Of a DNA stretch of 64,000 nucleotides, positions 18,999 to 26,896 are shown in pieces. Where the stretch lies: the NCBI RefSeq assembly GCF_024206495.1, contig NZ_JAMBPQ010000011.1:62001-126000 (forward strand), written 5' to 3'. This DNA is from Paraburkholderia sp. CNPSo 3272 (GTDB taxonomy: Bacteria; Pseudomonadota; Gammaproteobacteria; Burkholderiales; Burkholderiaceae). The first letter of the stretch is position 1. Every line of letters starts with the position of its first letter. The notes under the pieces are model-generated. The model made no database searches and had not been told where the DNA came from. It saw nothing but the letters and a program-made list of their open reading frames with translations. The position numbers and the translations under genes are program-made.

Positions 18999-20178
18999 GG
19001 AAGGTCTGCACAACACGTTTTCAGAGCGCTGATCTTTCTCCACGTTAGGCATATCAGGCGTAAGCGTTTGCTCGCAGGTTGGTCGTCTGGTTTTTCAAAC
19101 ATGACGACCATCGTTTGCCGAGACTCACGGCCTGAACCCGCGGGCGTTTCACGCTTTGCTTAAAGCCCTGCGCGACATCCAGAGGTTGCCCAGCGCAAAC
19201 AGTGTCGTAATCTGCGCGGTGTTCTTCACCAATCCTCGGTACCGCGTCTTCGTATAGCCAAACTGCTGCTTGAGCACGCGGAACGGATGTTCAACCTTGG
19301 CGCGTACGCCAGCCTTCAGACGCTCAATCTGGTTGTATATCGCGTCCAGACGATTGTTCAGGTCCAGTTGTCGACGCTTGCCCGGTCGCATCGCAACATG
19401 CCAGCGTACCGGACTCGCCTGACAGCGCTTTTCAATACCCTGATAGCCGGCGTCAGCGTACACATCCTTTTCCTGGCCGTGCAACAACGCTTCGGCCGCA
19501 TTGATGTCGTGAACGTTGGCCGCCGTACCAATGACGGTGTGGACCAGACCCGACTCTGCGTCCACGCCGATGTGCGCTTTCATCCCGAAGTACCATTGAT
19601 TCCCTTTCTTCGTTTGATGCATCTCCGGGTCCCGATTGCCAGAGCCGTTCTTTGTCGAACTGGGCGCGCTAATCAAGGTCGCGTCGACCGCTGACCCTGC
19701 CTTCAACATCAAGCCTTTTTCACTCAGGATCTCATTGACCAGTGCGAGCATCTGCGCGGCCAGACCGTGCGTTTCGAGAAGATGACGGAACCGCAGAATC
19801 GTGCTCTCGTCCGGTAAGCGCGTCATACCTTCGTCAAGCTCCGCAAACTCACGATACAGCGGCACGTCATAAAGTGCCTCTTCCATCGCCGGGTCTGACA
19901 GACCAAACCACTGCTGCATGAAGTGGATCTGCAGCATCGTCGCAACTGGAAACGGTGGCCTTCCAGTCTTACCCTTCGGATAGTGCGGTTCGATCAGCGC
20001 AATCAGCTTCGACAATGGCACAACGCGCCTCATCTCATCGAGAAATTCCCGCTTGCGCGTGCGTTTCGTTGAAAGATCCAGACCAAGACCGAGCTGTGTC
20101 ATCGAGGAACTCCTTTAACTCGCGTTCTTCCAGGATAGGCCAACCAGACATCAACTCCAGGACTTTTGCAGACCTTCC
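18999..20178 (-). mobile_element. IS5-family insertion sequence with CTAG target duplication
   Basis: Terminal inverted repeats GGAAGGTCTGCA (18999-19010 and inverted at 20167-20178) enclose 1180 bp. A CTAG duplication flanks it at 18995-18998 and 20179-20182, the usual target of this IS5 subgroup. All parts are intact, so it is probably recent and active. Confidence 0.95.
19149..20102 (-). CDS. IS5-family transposase
   Basis: A 317-residue DDE transposase of the IS5 subgroup proper. The N-terminal segment MTQLGLGLDLSTKRTRK is followed by the conserved PHYPKGKTGRPP, LRFRHLLETHGLA, the first Asp in GSAVDATLISAPSS, the second in KDVYADAGYQGIEKR and the Glu in KVEHPFRVLKQQFGY. No interruption. 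It should act on the 12-bp repeats of the surrounding element. Confidence 0.95.
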   Translation of the reverse strand: MTQLGLGLDLSTKRTRKREFLDEMRRVVPLSKLIALIEPHYPKGKTGRPPFPVATMLQIHFMQQWFGLSDPAMEEALYDVPLYREFAELDEGMTRLPDESTILRFRHLLETHGLAAQMLALVNEILSEKGLMLKAGSAVDATLISAPSSTKNGSGNRDPEMHQTKKGNQWYFGMKAHIGVDAESGLVHTVIGTAANVHDINAAEALLHGQEKDVYADAGYQGIEKRCQASPVRWHVAMRPGKRRQLDLNNRLDAIYNQIERLKAGVRAKVEHPFRVLKQQFGYTKTRYRGLVKNTAQITTLFALGNLWMSRRALSKA

Positions 20179-20182
20179 CTAG

Positions 20183-20790
20183 GAGAAGAATCGCTGCCGA
20201 ATTACATAGGCTTGCAGATTTATGCAAGACGTTTCACCAACGGAGTGAATTCGTGGGTTGGGGAGGCTGACAATCGTTCGTCGACGAGCCCCTGCAAATG
20301 CTTCCTCCTCGATGCAGCACTCGCCGATGGCAGGGTTCAAAACGAGGTGTTGAGACTGGAACCGGCGTAGACGGTCACACATTGCGATATGGCCTCGTCA
20401 TGTTCGAAGACCCGCACGCGCGCGTCGTCTTTCGGAAACGTGGGCAGATGCTGCCCTCCCCTTTGCCTGAAGACTGGAGTCATGTGGGTTTCGCCTATTT
20501 TTGGAGAAAATTGCGGAAGACCGTTAGTCGCATATTCCGCCCGGGCGACGGCCGGGCGTAACGGCCGAAGGCGACTTGACAGTTGGCGCGCGTGATGTCA
20601 AACGCGCCCGGAGTTGAGCCACCCAGCCGTCAACCTGCGCGGCCAGCTTCAACACAATGAACCATGGCCCGCTACTCCGGTCGTCATACTCGGCGTCGCT
20701 CTGGCGAGGGCGCGGATATTGCCGGCAAGCACCCGGAAGCGGAGGGCATCAATCAAGAAGGCTGGTAGATAACGAAGCGCAGTGAAACGT
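20183..20790. other. Intergenic stretch, nothing recognised
   Basis: A short minus-strand frame (20179-20382) has some protein-like character but no family match, and the remainder shows only chance frames. Likely eroded DNA at the border between the insertion-rich part and the plasmid backbone. Confidence 0.4.
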
Positions 20791-22190
20791 TCAGACTGCC
20801 CTTGCCTGCGGCACTCCGGCGAGATGCAGGATCTTTGCGGCGACCCTACGGAAGAACACGTCGTCCCGCTCCTTCTGGCCAGCATCGTCGGCAACGCGAT
20901 GCTCGATCAGGATGCCGCGTCGTTGCATGATTCCTTGAGTGCGCGACTTGCGCTCAAGGTAGTCAGGATCATCGGCGCCCATTGTCTCGACGACGAGGCG
21001 GTGCAGCCGGGGGGCCACTCCGGTGGCTGCCGTCGAACGGAACGTCAGTTCAAAGTCGGGCCGGCACCACAGGCTCGGCTTGTCTGTCTGCCTCACCTCC
21101 CGGTCAAACAGCAGTTTCCAGAGCGTCACCTCGACGCCGTGCTTTCTTACCCATTCCATGACGCCAAACAGCAATTTCAGCGTGACGCGCTCATACCGGC
21201 TGTCCAAAGGTATTGGTCGTGCAAACGAATACGCGTGCTGCGCGAACGCTTCCCGAAAGCGCACGTTGCCGTCACGATCGCGGTCGACCACACTTAGCAC
21301 CCAGTAGGGTGGCTGCGTCAGTCGCTGATCGCGGCCCACGGCGCGGATGCCCTTTTCAGGGCACACCACACATTCGCCCATGCTTGTTTTCTTGATTGCA
21401 ACGCCAGCACGAATCTCGTCGGCGACGAACAGCAGGAGCGCGCTGCGTGCCTTCCTTTCCGGCCATACCAGAGCGTCGATCTCCGTCATCTTCCTGTTCA
21501 GAGGAATCCATGGCTTGAAGTAGAGTATCTGCGAGAGCAATAGCTGCGGGCTCAGCGCCTGGCCGGCTGCATATGCCTCGAGCCGCTCCCACAATCTGGA
21601 CTTTTCGTTCAGCGCTTCGACGTCCAGCCCTGTACTACCGGCACCGGTACGCGAACAAGATTGCTCACGGTTCGACTGTCATGGTCGCGCAAGAGTTGCT
21701 CCTGCCACGCGAACACGACACGTAAGGTCCCTTCCAGCATCGTCGCTGTTGCCCGAATTCGATAGTCGATCACCTCTCGATCAGTCGATATTTCGGGTTC
21801 GCAGCACATGTCCGGTTGTGCGTACCACGATGCACCACAAAACGACGCGAGTTCGACGTACTGCTCGTAGCTCCACGGGTACACACCGGCGATCCCGGCC
21901 TGATTGCCGCGCGCCTTCCACAGCTGCATGGCCGTGAAGCCAGCGCTATCGAGGGCGAAGTCTAGTTCCGTAAGGTCCGTCGCCTCAGGAATGTGAAAGG
22001 CCTGCCGTACGGGGTTCCAGAAGGCATTCGCCGACACCATCGCGGCGTATCCTTCGTTGAACGCATGTGAAGCGAGCTTGCCGCCCCGATGCGGTATGCC
22101 AGCGCGAACAATAAGGCTGTCGCCGAGATGCGCGTTCGTTTGAAGGACGGGCATGCCCGGCGCGACGCCATCAATCTGTTCGTTGCTCAT
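20791..22190 (-). pseudogene. Large plasmid hypothetical with nuclease-like C-terminus, frameshifted
   Basis: Two overlapping frames read as one protein of about 466 residues. The first (MSNEQIDGVAP onwards, ATG at 22190 with AGGAGC nearby) ends in PVPVVQGWTSKR. The second continues it as LDVEALNEKSRLWERLEAYA. One missing G in the run at 21628-21630 explains the break. The C-terminal part has WCRPDFELTF followed about 15 residues later by LVVETMG and YLERKSR, a spacing typical of PD-(D/E)XK nuclease folds and reminiscent of the DUF1173 C-terminus. The function of the N-terminal half is not recognised. It carries one of the repeated hairpin leaders. A sequencing error at the G run would restore a whole gene. 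Confidence 0.55.
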
Positions 22191-22213
22191 GCGAGTTGCT
22201 CCTGGAAAAAGAC

Positions 22214-22255
22214 GGGGCAACTCCCTCGCGGGGCGTCGCCCCATGAGGGAAAAAT
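22214..22255 (-). promoter_or_regulatory. Nested hairpin leader, copy 1
   Basis: On the minus strand: CCCTC, then outer stem GGGGCGAC/GTTGCCCC around CCCC-GCGA-GGG, then TCTTTTT and AGGAGC before the ATG at 22190. The 5' CCCTC can pair with the inner GAGGG arm. Confidence 0.65.
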
Positions 22256-22326
22256 GGCGCGGATCAGGCCGCGAGTTAAAAAAAGTGCGATCGGTACGGT
22301 GACAACGGTGGGCGCGGCGATGATGC

Positions 22327-22659
22327 TCAGACCGCAGCGGGCTCAAAGGAAACGATCGAGCCGCGACGTGTACGACTCTCGATGAGGCCGCGGCGTGCCA
22401 CTTCACGGAACGCCGCGTTGATGGTGTTCAGATGAAAGCCCAGATCGTCAGCAATGCTCCGCTGAGTGGGCAGCGCGTCACCCGGCCGGAACAGGCCGGA
22501 CCGGATGGCCTGCTCAATCTGGTCCGCGACAGCGAGGTAGATCTTTCCGCGAATCCTCGCAAAGTCCGGACGCCATTTCAGTTGATCGCGCTGATGGGCC
22601 GTTGGCGGCGTGAGCGCGCTGGGGTAGGAGTTGGTTGCCGAAAACATGATGGCGCGCAT
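22327..22659 (-). CDS. Short GntR-type winged-helix regulator
   Basis: About 110 residues, almost only a GntR DNA-binding domain: IYLAVADQIEQAIRSGLFRPGDALPTQRSIADDLG, then HLNTINAAFREVARRGLIESRTRRGS. There is no effector-binding or aminotransferase domain, so it resembles minimal plasmid-borne GntR repressors. Two start codons are possible, ATG at 22659 or at 22647; the former nearly touches the stop of the preceding gene (22661) and suggests translational coupling. Its target is unknown, but it is the only clear transcription factor in this part of the window and is a candidate regulator of nearby repeated promoter/leader sites. Confidence 0.78.
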   Translation of the reverse strand: MRAIMFSATNSYPSALTPPTAHQRDQLKWRPDFARIRGKIYLAVADQIEQAIRSGLFRPGDALPTQRSIADDLGFHLNTINAAFREVARRGLIESRTRRGSIVSFEPAAV

Positions 22660-22660
22660 C

Positions 22661-23035
22661 CTACACCGAACGCAGGCGAATCTGCTTCGCCCACTCGCGG
22701 CCGTGAGGCAGCGCCGCGACGAACGCAGCAAAGTTTGCACGTGCCGGCGGCAATTCAAGCACGCTCTGGGACGCGATAGCGTCCGCCAGACGAAGAGCGT
22801 CGACGAAGGCGCCGTCACCGGTGACAGCGAGCGCGGCGCGCGATTCGTCGCTCGCGAGAACGAGCGAGATGAAGCGCGCAGCACGCGTTGCCTGTCCAGC
22901 AGCGACGATACCGGCGATCGCAACGTCGGCCTGTCTGCCCATGTCGGGGTCCGACAAGGCGACGGCGTCTACCACTTCGGCATCGATGAGGCAGCGCACG
23001 ATGTCCTCAGAGAATTGGTTGCATGAGTAAGTCAT
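22661..23035 (-). CDS. Hypothetical alanine-rich protein
   Basis: A 124-residue soluble protein (MTYSCNQFSEDIVRCL onwards) of no recognised family. It is helical and rich in alanine (VAIAGIVAAGQATRAARF). The ATG at 23035 is chosen over a longer frame because the upstream 59 codons are compositionally unlike the gene and overlap a hairpin-rich leader. It is followed immediately by the GntR-type gene. No functional inference is justified. Confidence 0.6.
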   Translation of the reverse strand: MTYSCNQFSEDIVRCLIDAEVVDAVALSDPDMGRQADVAIAGIVAAGQATRAARFISLVLASDESRAALAVTGDGAFVDALRLADAIASQSVLELPPARANFAAFVAALPHGREWAKQIRLRSV

Positions 23036-23102
23036 CGTCAGGTTCCAGAAGGCGGGGCGCATCCCTCGCGGGGCATTGGCAACCGTTGGGTCAGAGTGGA
23101 AT

Positions 23103-23225
23103 TCAGTTCGCTCGTCCGACGCTAGCCAGTGATGCCCGCGGCCCGGCATACACCGATACCGCGCACAGGCACGCCGCAGCGACGAGCGAAGCCGCGACGG
23201 TTGCGATAACAATCTGTCGTTTCAT
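23103..23225 (-). CDS. Small secreted or membrane peptide (40 aa)
   Basis: MKRQIVIATVAASLVAAACL begins a 40-residue frame ending at 23103. The N-terminus is a textbook signal peptide or single membrane helix with likely processing after VYA. A GGAGT site lies before the ATG, and a nested hairpin leader (23248-23280) of the same type as those ahead of larger genes precedes it, which argues that it is a real gene. Function unknown. Confidence 0.6.
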   Translation of the reverse strand: MKRQIVIATVAASLVAAACLCAVSVYAGPRASLASVGRAN

Positions 23226-23247
23226 AGGGACTCCGTTCAGAAGGACG

Positions 23248-23280
23248 AAGGCCCCGGCCCCTGAAAGGGACTGGGGCCTT
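23248..23280 (-). promoter_or_regulatory. Nested hairpin leader, copy 2
   Basis: Minus-strand outer stem AAGGCCCC/GGGGCCTT encloses CCC-TTTC-AGGG. It is followed by a pyrimidine-rich stretch and the GGAGT ribosome site of the 40-residue peptide gene. Confidence 0.6.
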
Positions 23281-23303
23281 ATCGGAAAGAGCGCGAGAGC
23301 GCG

Positions 23304-23504
23304 TCAGGTACAGGACTTCGGGTGGCTCGCCGGATAGACCAGCACGCGCCCGTCGTCACAGATGCGGAAATCGCCCTGCTCGCCCTTCGGCGAATGCACA
23401 ACGATCACCCGTGCTTCTGCCTGCGGGCGCAACTGCGCATGCGTGCAGGCTCCGAGGGTTGAGGTGCCGGCTGCTGCGACGAGCAGCATCAAGAAATTCA
23501 TCAT
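23304..23504 (-). CDS. Small predicted lipoprotein
   Basis: A 66-residue protein whose N-terminus is hydrophobic and ends in a lipobox-like LGAC with Cys20, so it is likely anchored in a membrane after lipidation. The mature part contains PKGEQGDFRICDDGRV and a C-terminal KSC. Two adjacent ATG codons follow a GGAG site. A GC-rich hairpin (23530-23552) followed by seven T lies just before the ribosome site. Function unknown; similar small lipoproteins are common on conjugative plasmids. Confidence 0.6.
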   Translation of the reverse strand: MMNFLMLLVAAAGTSTLGACTHAQLRPQAEARVIVVHSPKGEQGDFRICDDGRVLVYPASHPKSCT

Positions 23505-23529
23505 GAGTTTGACTCCAGAAAAAAAGAGG

Positions 23530-23552
23530 CGCCGCCCCCGTTAGGGGCGGCG
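23530..23552 (-). terminator. Terminator-like leader hairpin
   Basis: Minus strand CGCCGCCCC-TAAC-GGGGGCGGCG followed by CCTCTTTTTTT, ending about 10 bases before the ribosome binding site of the lipoprotein gene. Its form is that of an intrinsic terminator, its place that of an attenuator. Confidence 0.6.
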
Positions 23553-23559
23553 AAAGTGA

Positions 23560-23742
23560 TCACGCGGCTGCGCGTTGCACTGCGGGATCGGATACGGAAA
23601 CCGTGATCCACTGCCCGTCCACGAAGACGTCGCGCAGGCGCGAACCATTGAGCGTGTAGACGTGCTCGCGACCCGCGCGCGGAGATGCCGCACGGGCCGA
23701 GCGCGTGATGCAGCCAACAACGGAAGATTGCTTTTTGAACAT
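23560..23742 (-). CDS. Small hypothetical protein (60 aa)
   Basis: MFKKQSSVVGCITRSARA opens a 60-residue frame with a C-terminal beta-like segment LRDVFVDGQWITVSVSDP. GAGGAGC lies just upstream of the ATG at 23742, behind a well-formed nested hairpin leader (copy 3). No family recognised. The basic N-terminus could bind nucleic acid, but that is only a guess. Confidence 0.6.
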   Translation of the reverse strand: MFKKQSSVVGCITRSARAASPRAGREHVYTLNGSRLRDVFVDGQWITVSVSDPAVQRAAA

Positions 23743-23766
23743 GGTTGCTCCTCGGGATTGAGACGA

Positions 23767-23815
23767 GGAGCGCCCCTTGCGGGGATTCGCTCCCCACAAG
23801 GGTTAAAAAGAAAAG
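23767..23815 (-). promoter_or_regulatory. Nested hairpin leader, copy 3
   Basis: Minus strand: AACCCTTGT, outer stem GGAGCG/CGCTCC, inner CCCC-GCAA-GGGG with a GNRA loop. The upstream CCCTTG is complementary to the inner CAAGGG, offering an alternative fold. Confidence 0.7.
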
Positions 23816-26137
23816 TCATGCGGCAAGCGCTTCTACATCGATGACGTCATCCGCCTCGAGAACAAGGTCAGGTGTCTGCGAGATAAAGAATTCCCGCTCG
23901 TATCCGCCTTGCCGGAGGACCTCGCGTTTCATCTTCATGAACTGCACCTTTCGCACGGGGTCCAGCGGGCCGTCTGATTCGTCGCTGAACAACGTCTGGC
24001 ACGGTTGCCCCGCATTGCGCGCGAGATACAGCGCAATGCCACGAGTCAGGCTCTCGTTGATCCATACCTTCTGCCCACCCGACATCACCGATACGGCCTT
24101 GGTGCTGTCGTTGTCGGCGTCATGGACAAGAATCTCGAAGCCTTCACGCAGATCGCCCGACGCGAGCTCGCGTTGCGTGCGAATCGCGACGGTGAAGCGC
24201 GGGCCATAGCACGCAAGCAGCAGGTCATTGACCGTCTGCGTGAGCGCGGGGCCAGCATCGTCGATCGTCAGTGCTATGACGCCGTCATTGCCGAGCCCCT
24301 TTGCCAGCAGCTTCCAGTTCGCGATTTCGTCGGACAGGCGTACCGCCCTCTCCTGCGTCGCACCAAAGCCATCCAGTTCCGCCTTCATTGCCTCGCGCTG
24401 TGTTTCACGCGTTGCGTGCTGACGGATGAGCGCCTCGATACGCGCATCGAGAGCCGTGCTGGCCTCCCGGTTTGCGAGCAGTTGCCGGTCGAGTTCCCCG
24501 ATTGCGGCCGTGACATCGAAAGCTGAGAGCCTTGAAATTTCGGCATCGATATCGCGCAGCACCGCCTGCAGGCGCGTCGTTTCGGCCTCCCGGCGTTCAG
24601 CGACCTGCACCAGTTGCACATCGACGTCGGAAAGATCCGCCTTTGCCTGTGCCATGCCGTTCGCGGCTGCTTCGAGAAGCGGCTTGCGTGCGGCGAGAGC
24701 AGTGGCTGACTCGAAAGCGCGCCGGGCCGACGTGAGTGCCACGTTGGCCAAACGAAGCTGTTCGCGTAGGGGCGCAAGGCGTGCCACGACGGGAGTCAGA
24801 TCATCAGCAAGCGCCTTCTTCTCGCGATAGCTCCTGCGAAGTGCTTCGACTGCGATGCGCTGTTCACCAGCCCGCCCCGACGCATCACGCGCCTGGGCTA
24901 GCAGCGGACAGGTCGCATGCATGGCATGGCCAGCGCACGGAACCTGGTCTACAACGGCGGCTTGCTGTTGCAGCATCGTGAGCAGCGCAGCCTTCGTTGA
25001 CCCTTGCGCCTGCAGCCCTTCGAGGGCCGCATTTGCTTCGGTCAACGCCGTCTGCTTCGGCTCGAGGCCGGCGATCTCGGATTGAAGCGCTTGAAGCTGC
25101 GCCTCCAGCCTTCCGATCTCCAGCTGCGCCTGATCACATTGCGCCTGCGCGCCTTCGATCGAAGCACGCTGAGCTAGTGTCGTCTCATGTGCGGCGATGC
25201 CCTTCACGAGCGTCGTGCGTCGATCGTTGAGGCGCCGCGTCAGTTCTGTCGCATCCGACTGGATGGATGCGAGAGACTTTTGCGTGTCACCGCGCTGCTT
25301 CGCCAGTTCGCGCAGGCGTGCCTCTGCCGTTGCCGACTCGGCCTGCTTTGCCGCGAGCGTGGCGCGCTGCTGCCCGAGCGTCTGCGCGGTGGCCAGAAGG
25401 CCCTCGCGCTCGCGCCGTGCAGTTGCGATCGACTCTGCGTCCGTTGTGATCGCCCGTTCCATCTGCGCGAGCGAATCGCGCTTCAGGGACAGGGACGCGA
25501 GTTCGCGCTGGATGCCATCGAGCTTGACACCAAGGATCTTCGCGACGTCCGCAGCTTTCGCCGAAAGTGTGCGTAGATGGTCGATGTGCAGCAGTTCGGC
25601 CAGCAGCGACTTGATCTCGCCTGCGTTGTAGGACGCAAGCGGTCGCCGGTTTTGCGCGGAGAACACGCTCGTAAAAAACGATTCGAGCGAGCCGCACACG
25701 GATTCGACACAGCGGTCATAGGTGTCCGCCTTGCCGTCAGAACGTGTGCCATCGGTCGCCACAAACGGCTGCCAGAATCCGGCCCTGTCGAGCCATGCGA
25801 GGAAGTACTCCGCCTTGCCGGTCTTGCCTGGCTTGCGGAAGGCGAACGTTGAGCGGTAGCGCACGTTGGCGTGCTCCCATTCGAAGATCTTCTGCGCCTG
25901 GACGCCACAGAGGTGGTCCCAGTACGAGAAGGCGTCGACGGAGAGCTTCGCGGCGTGCGAAGGCATGATGCGGTACGGGTGCAGGTTGTCCATGAGGGTG
26001 GATTTCCCTGCGCCGTTTGCGCCCTTGAGCGCAATCAGCCCCGTTGGCAACGCCTGCAGGTCGAGAGTCACGCTGTCGCGCTTCATCCCGTCGCGCACAC
26101 CGATAAACCCTTCGAGCGTGAGGATCAGCGGTCGCAT
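23816..26137 (-). CDS. SbcC/Rad50-like ATPase, short divergent form
   Basis: A 773-residue SMC-like protein. The N-terminal ATPase half has Walker A GANGAGKST near residue 40; a long coiled coil (about 190-600) is interrupted near residue 400 by PCAGHAMHATCPLL, where a Rad50-type zinc hook would sit, but with eight residues between the cysteines instead of two. The C-terminal half has the signature VMSGGQKVW and Walker B TLFSDESDGPLD. SbcC normally clamps DNA and works with the SbcD nuclease; the SbcD-like gene lies one gene upstream in the same direction. The ATG at 26137 overlaps the previous gene by 13 bases and follows GGGGAGGG. It is shorter than chromosomal SbcC and probably a mobile-element version. 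Confidence 0.82.
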   Translation of the reverse strand: MRPLILTLEGFIGVRDGMKRDSVTLDLQALPTGLIALKGANGAGKSTLMDNLHPYRIMPSHAAKLSVDAFSYWDHLCGVQAQKIFEWEHANVRYRSTFAFRKPGKTGKAEYFLAWLDRAGFWQPFVATDGTRSDGKADTYDRCVESVCGSLESFFTSVFSAQNRRPLASYNAGEIKSLLAELLHIDHLRTLSAKAADVAKILGVKLDGIQRELASLSLKRDSLAQMERAITTDAESIATARREREGLLATAQTLGQQRATLAAKQAESATAEARLRELAKQRGDTQKSLASIQSDATELTRRLNDRRTTLVKGIAAHETTLAQRASIEGAQAQCDQAQLEIGRLEAQLQALQSEIAGLEPKQTALTEANAALEGLQAQGSTKAALLTMLQQQAAVVDQVPCAGHAMHATCPLLAQARDASGRAGEQRIAVEALRRSYREKKALADDLTPVVARLAPLREQLRLANVALTSARRAFESATALAARKPLLEAAANGMAQAKADLSDVDVQLVQVAERREAETTRLQAVLRDIDAEISRLSAFDVTAAIGELDRQLLANREASTALDARIEALIRQHATRETQREAMKAELDGFGATQERAVRLSDEIANWKLLAKGLGNDGVIALTIDDAGPALTQTVNDLLLACYGPRFTVAIRTQRELASGDLREGFEILVHDADNDSTKAVSVMSGGQKVWINESLTRGIALYLARNAGQPCQTLFSDESDGPLDPVRKVQFMKMKREVLRQGGYEREFFISQTPDLVLEADDVIDVEALAA

Positions 26138-26655
26138 GGCATACCCTCCCCGACCGGCGAGTCGTGCAGGTAGTCGGACGGCAGCCAGGGCACATCGTCA
26201 TCGTCAGGGAACGGCGCGGCGATCACCGGATCGATCGGCTCAGGTGCCGGCACGATCGTGCCGTCAATGGCGCGTTCGAGCGCCGTGCAGGCCGCGCGAA
26301 ACCGGGTACCTGCCAGTTTCAGCAGTTGTTCCCAGCTGTCACACGCCGTGAGCGCTTTCAGTTCGCGAGGCGACCACTGGCTCGCATAGCCGTGGCTATG
26401 CGACCAGAGCAGATTCGTCATCTCGACGTCAGGCGCCACGACGAGCTCAAGCTCGGCGGCGTCATCTTCATGGACCATCACGACAAAGCCGTGGCGGACC
26501 GCAATCACGGCACCGCGCGCGGGACCGTAGGGTTGATGGAAAAGCCCCGCAGTAAATCCGGCGTGCTTCACGAGAAGCTGCTGGATCTCGCGTGCGGGAG
26601 ACGTTGCATTGAAATGCTGGACCCAGTCGGGACCAGCGGGATAAAGACCAAACAT
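26125..26655 (-). CDS. Hypothetical acidic protein between SbcD- and SbcC-like genes
   Basis: A 176-residue soluble protein (MFGLYPAGPDWVQHFN onwards). Its middle, GFVVMVHEDDAAELELVVAPDVEMTNLLWSH, is acidic, and the C-terminus reads PDDDDVPWLPSDYLHDS. No domain recognised. The ATG at 26655 is chosen over an in-frame GTG nine bases earlier because that GTG overlaps the GGAG ribosome site. Lying between the two partners of a nuclease complex and overlapping the ATPase gene, it may be an accessory subunit, which is inference from position only. It has both the upstream conserved block and a nested hairpin leader. Confidence 0.6.
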   Translation of the reverse strand: MFGLYPAGPDWVQHFNATSPAREIQQLLVKHAGFTAGLFHQPYGPARGAVIAVRHGFVVMVHEDDAAELELVVAPDVEMTNLLWSHSHGYASQWSPRELKALTACDSWEQLLKLAGTRFRAACTALERAIDGTIVPAPEPIDPVIAAPFPDDDDVPWLPSDYLHDSPVGEGMPCDR

Positions 26656-26680
26656 GGGGAACACTCCAGAGTAAAAGGAC

Positions 26681-26730
26681 GGAGTGCGCCCCCTTCGGGA
26701 GATCGCTCCCCGTCAGGGTCAAAAAAGAAA
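26681..26730 (-). promoter_or_regulatory. Nested hairpin leader, copy 4
   Basis: Minus strand: TTTTTTGACCCTGAC, outer stem GGAGCG/CGCACTCC with one bulge, inner CTCCC-GAA-GGGGG, followed by CCTTTTA and the GGAG ribosome site. Confidence 0.65.
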
Positions 26731-26752
26731 ATGGATGCAGCAGTTGCTGCGA

Positions 26753-26795
26753 TCGATGCGCCGGTGGCGCGGGTGAACCTTGTTCCGGCAGTGCG
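26753..26795 (-). promoter_or_regulatory. Conserved upstream block, copy 1
   Basis: Minus strand TTCACCCGCG, stem GCGCC-ACC-GGCGC, then fixed ATCGA. A further hairpin (GCAGCAACTGCTGC) separates it from leader copy 4. Likely the promoter and first transcribed stem of the 26655 gene. Confidence 0.5.
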
Positions 26796-26896
26796 CTCAT
26801 CGAGAAACCGCGAGCGCACTGGCGGGACACAGCTGTGTCCACGAGTGAGCGGGCCGTACGGGCCCCGCCCACTGGTTGGCGGCTAATGTTGCCTGC

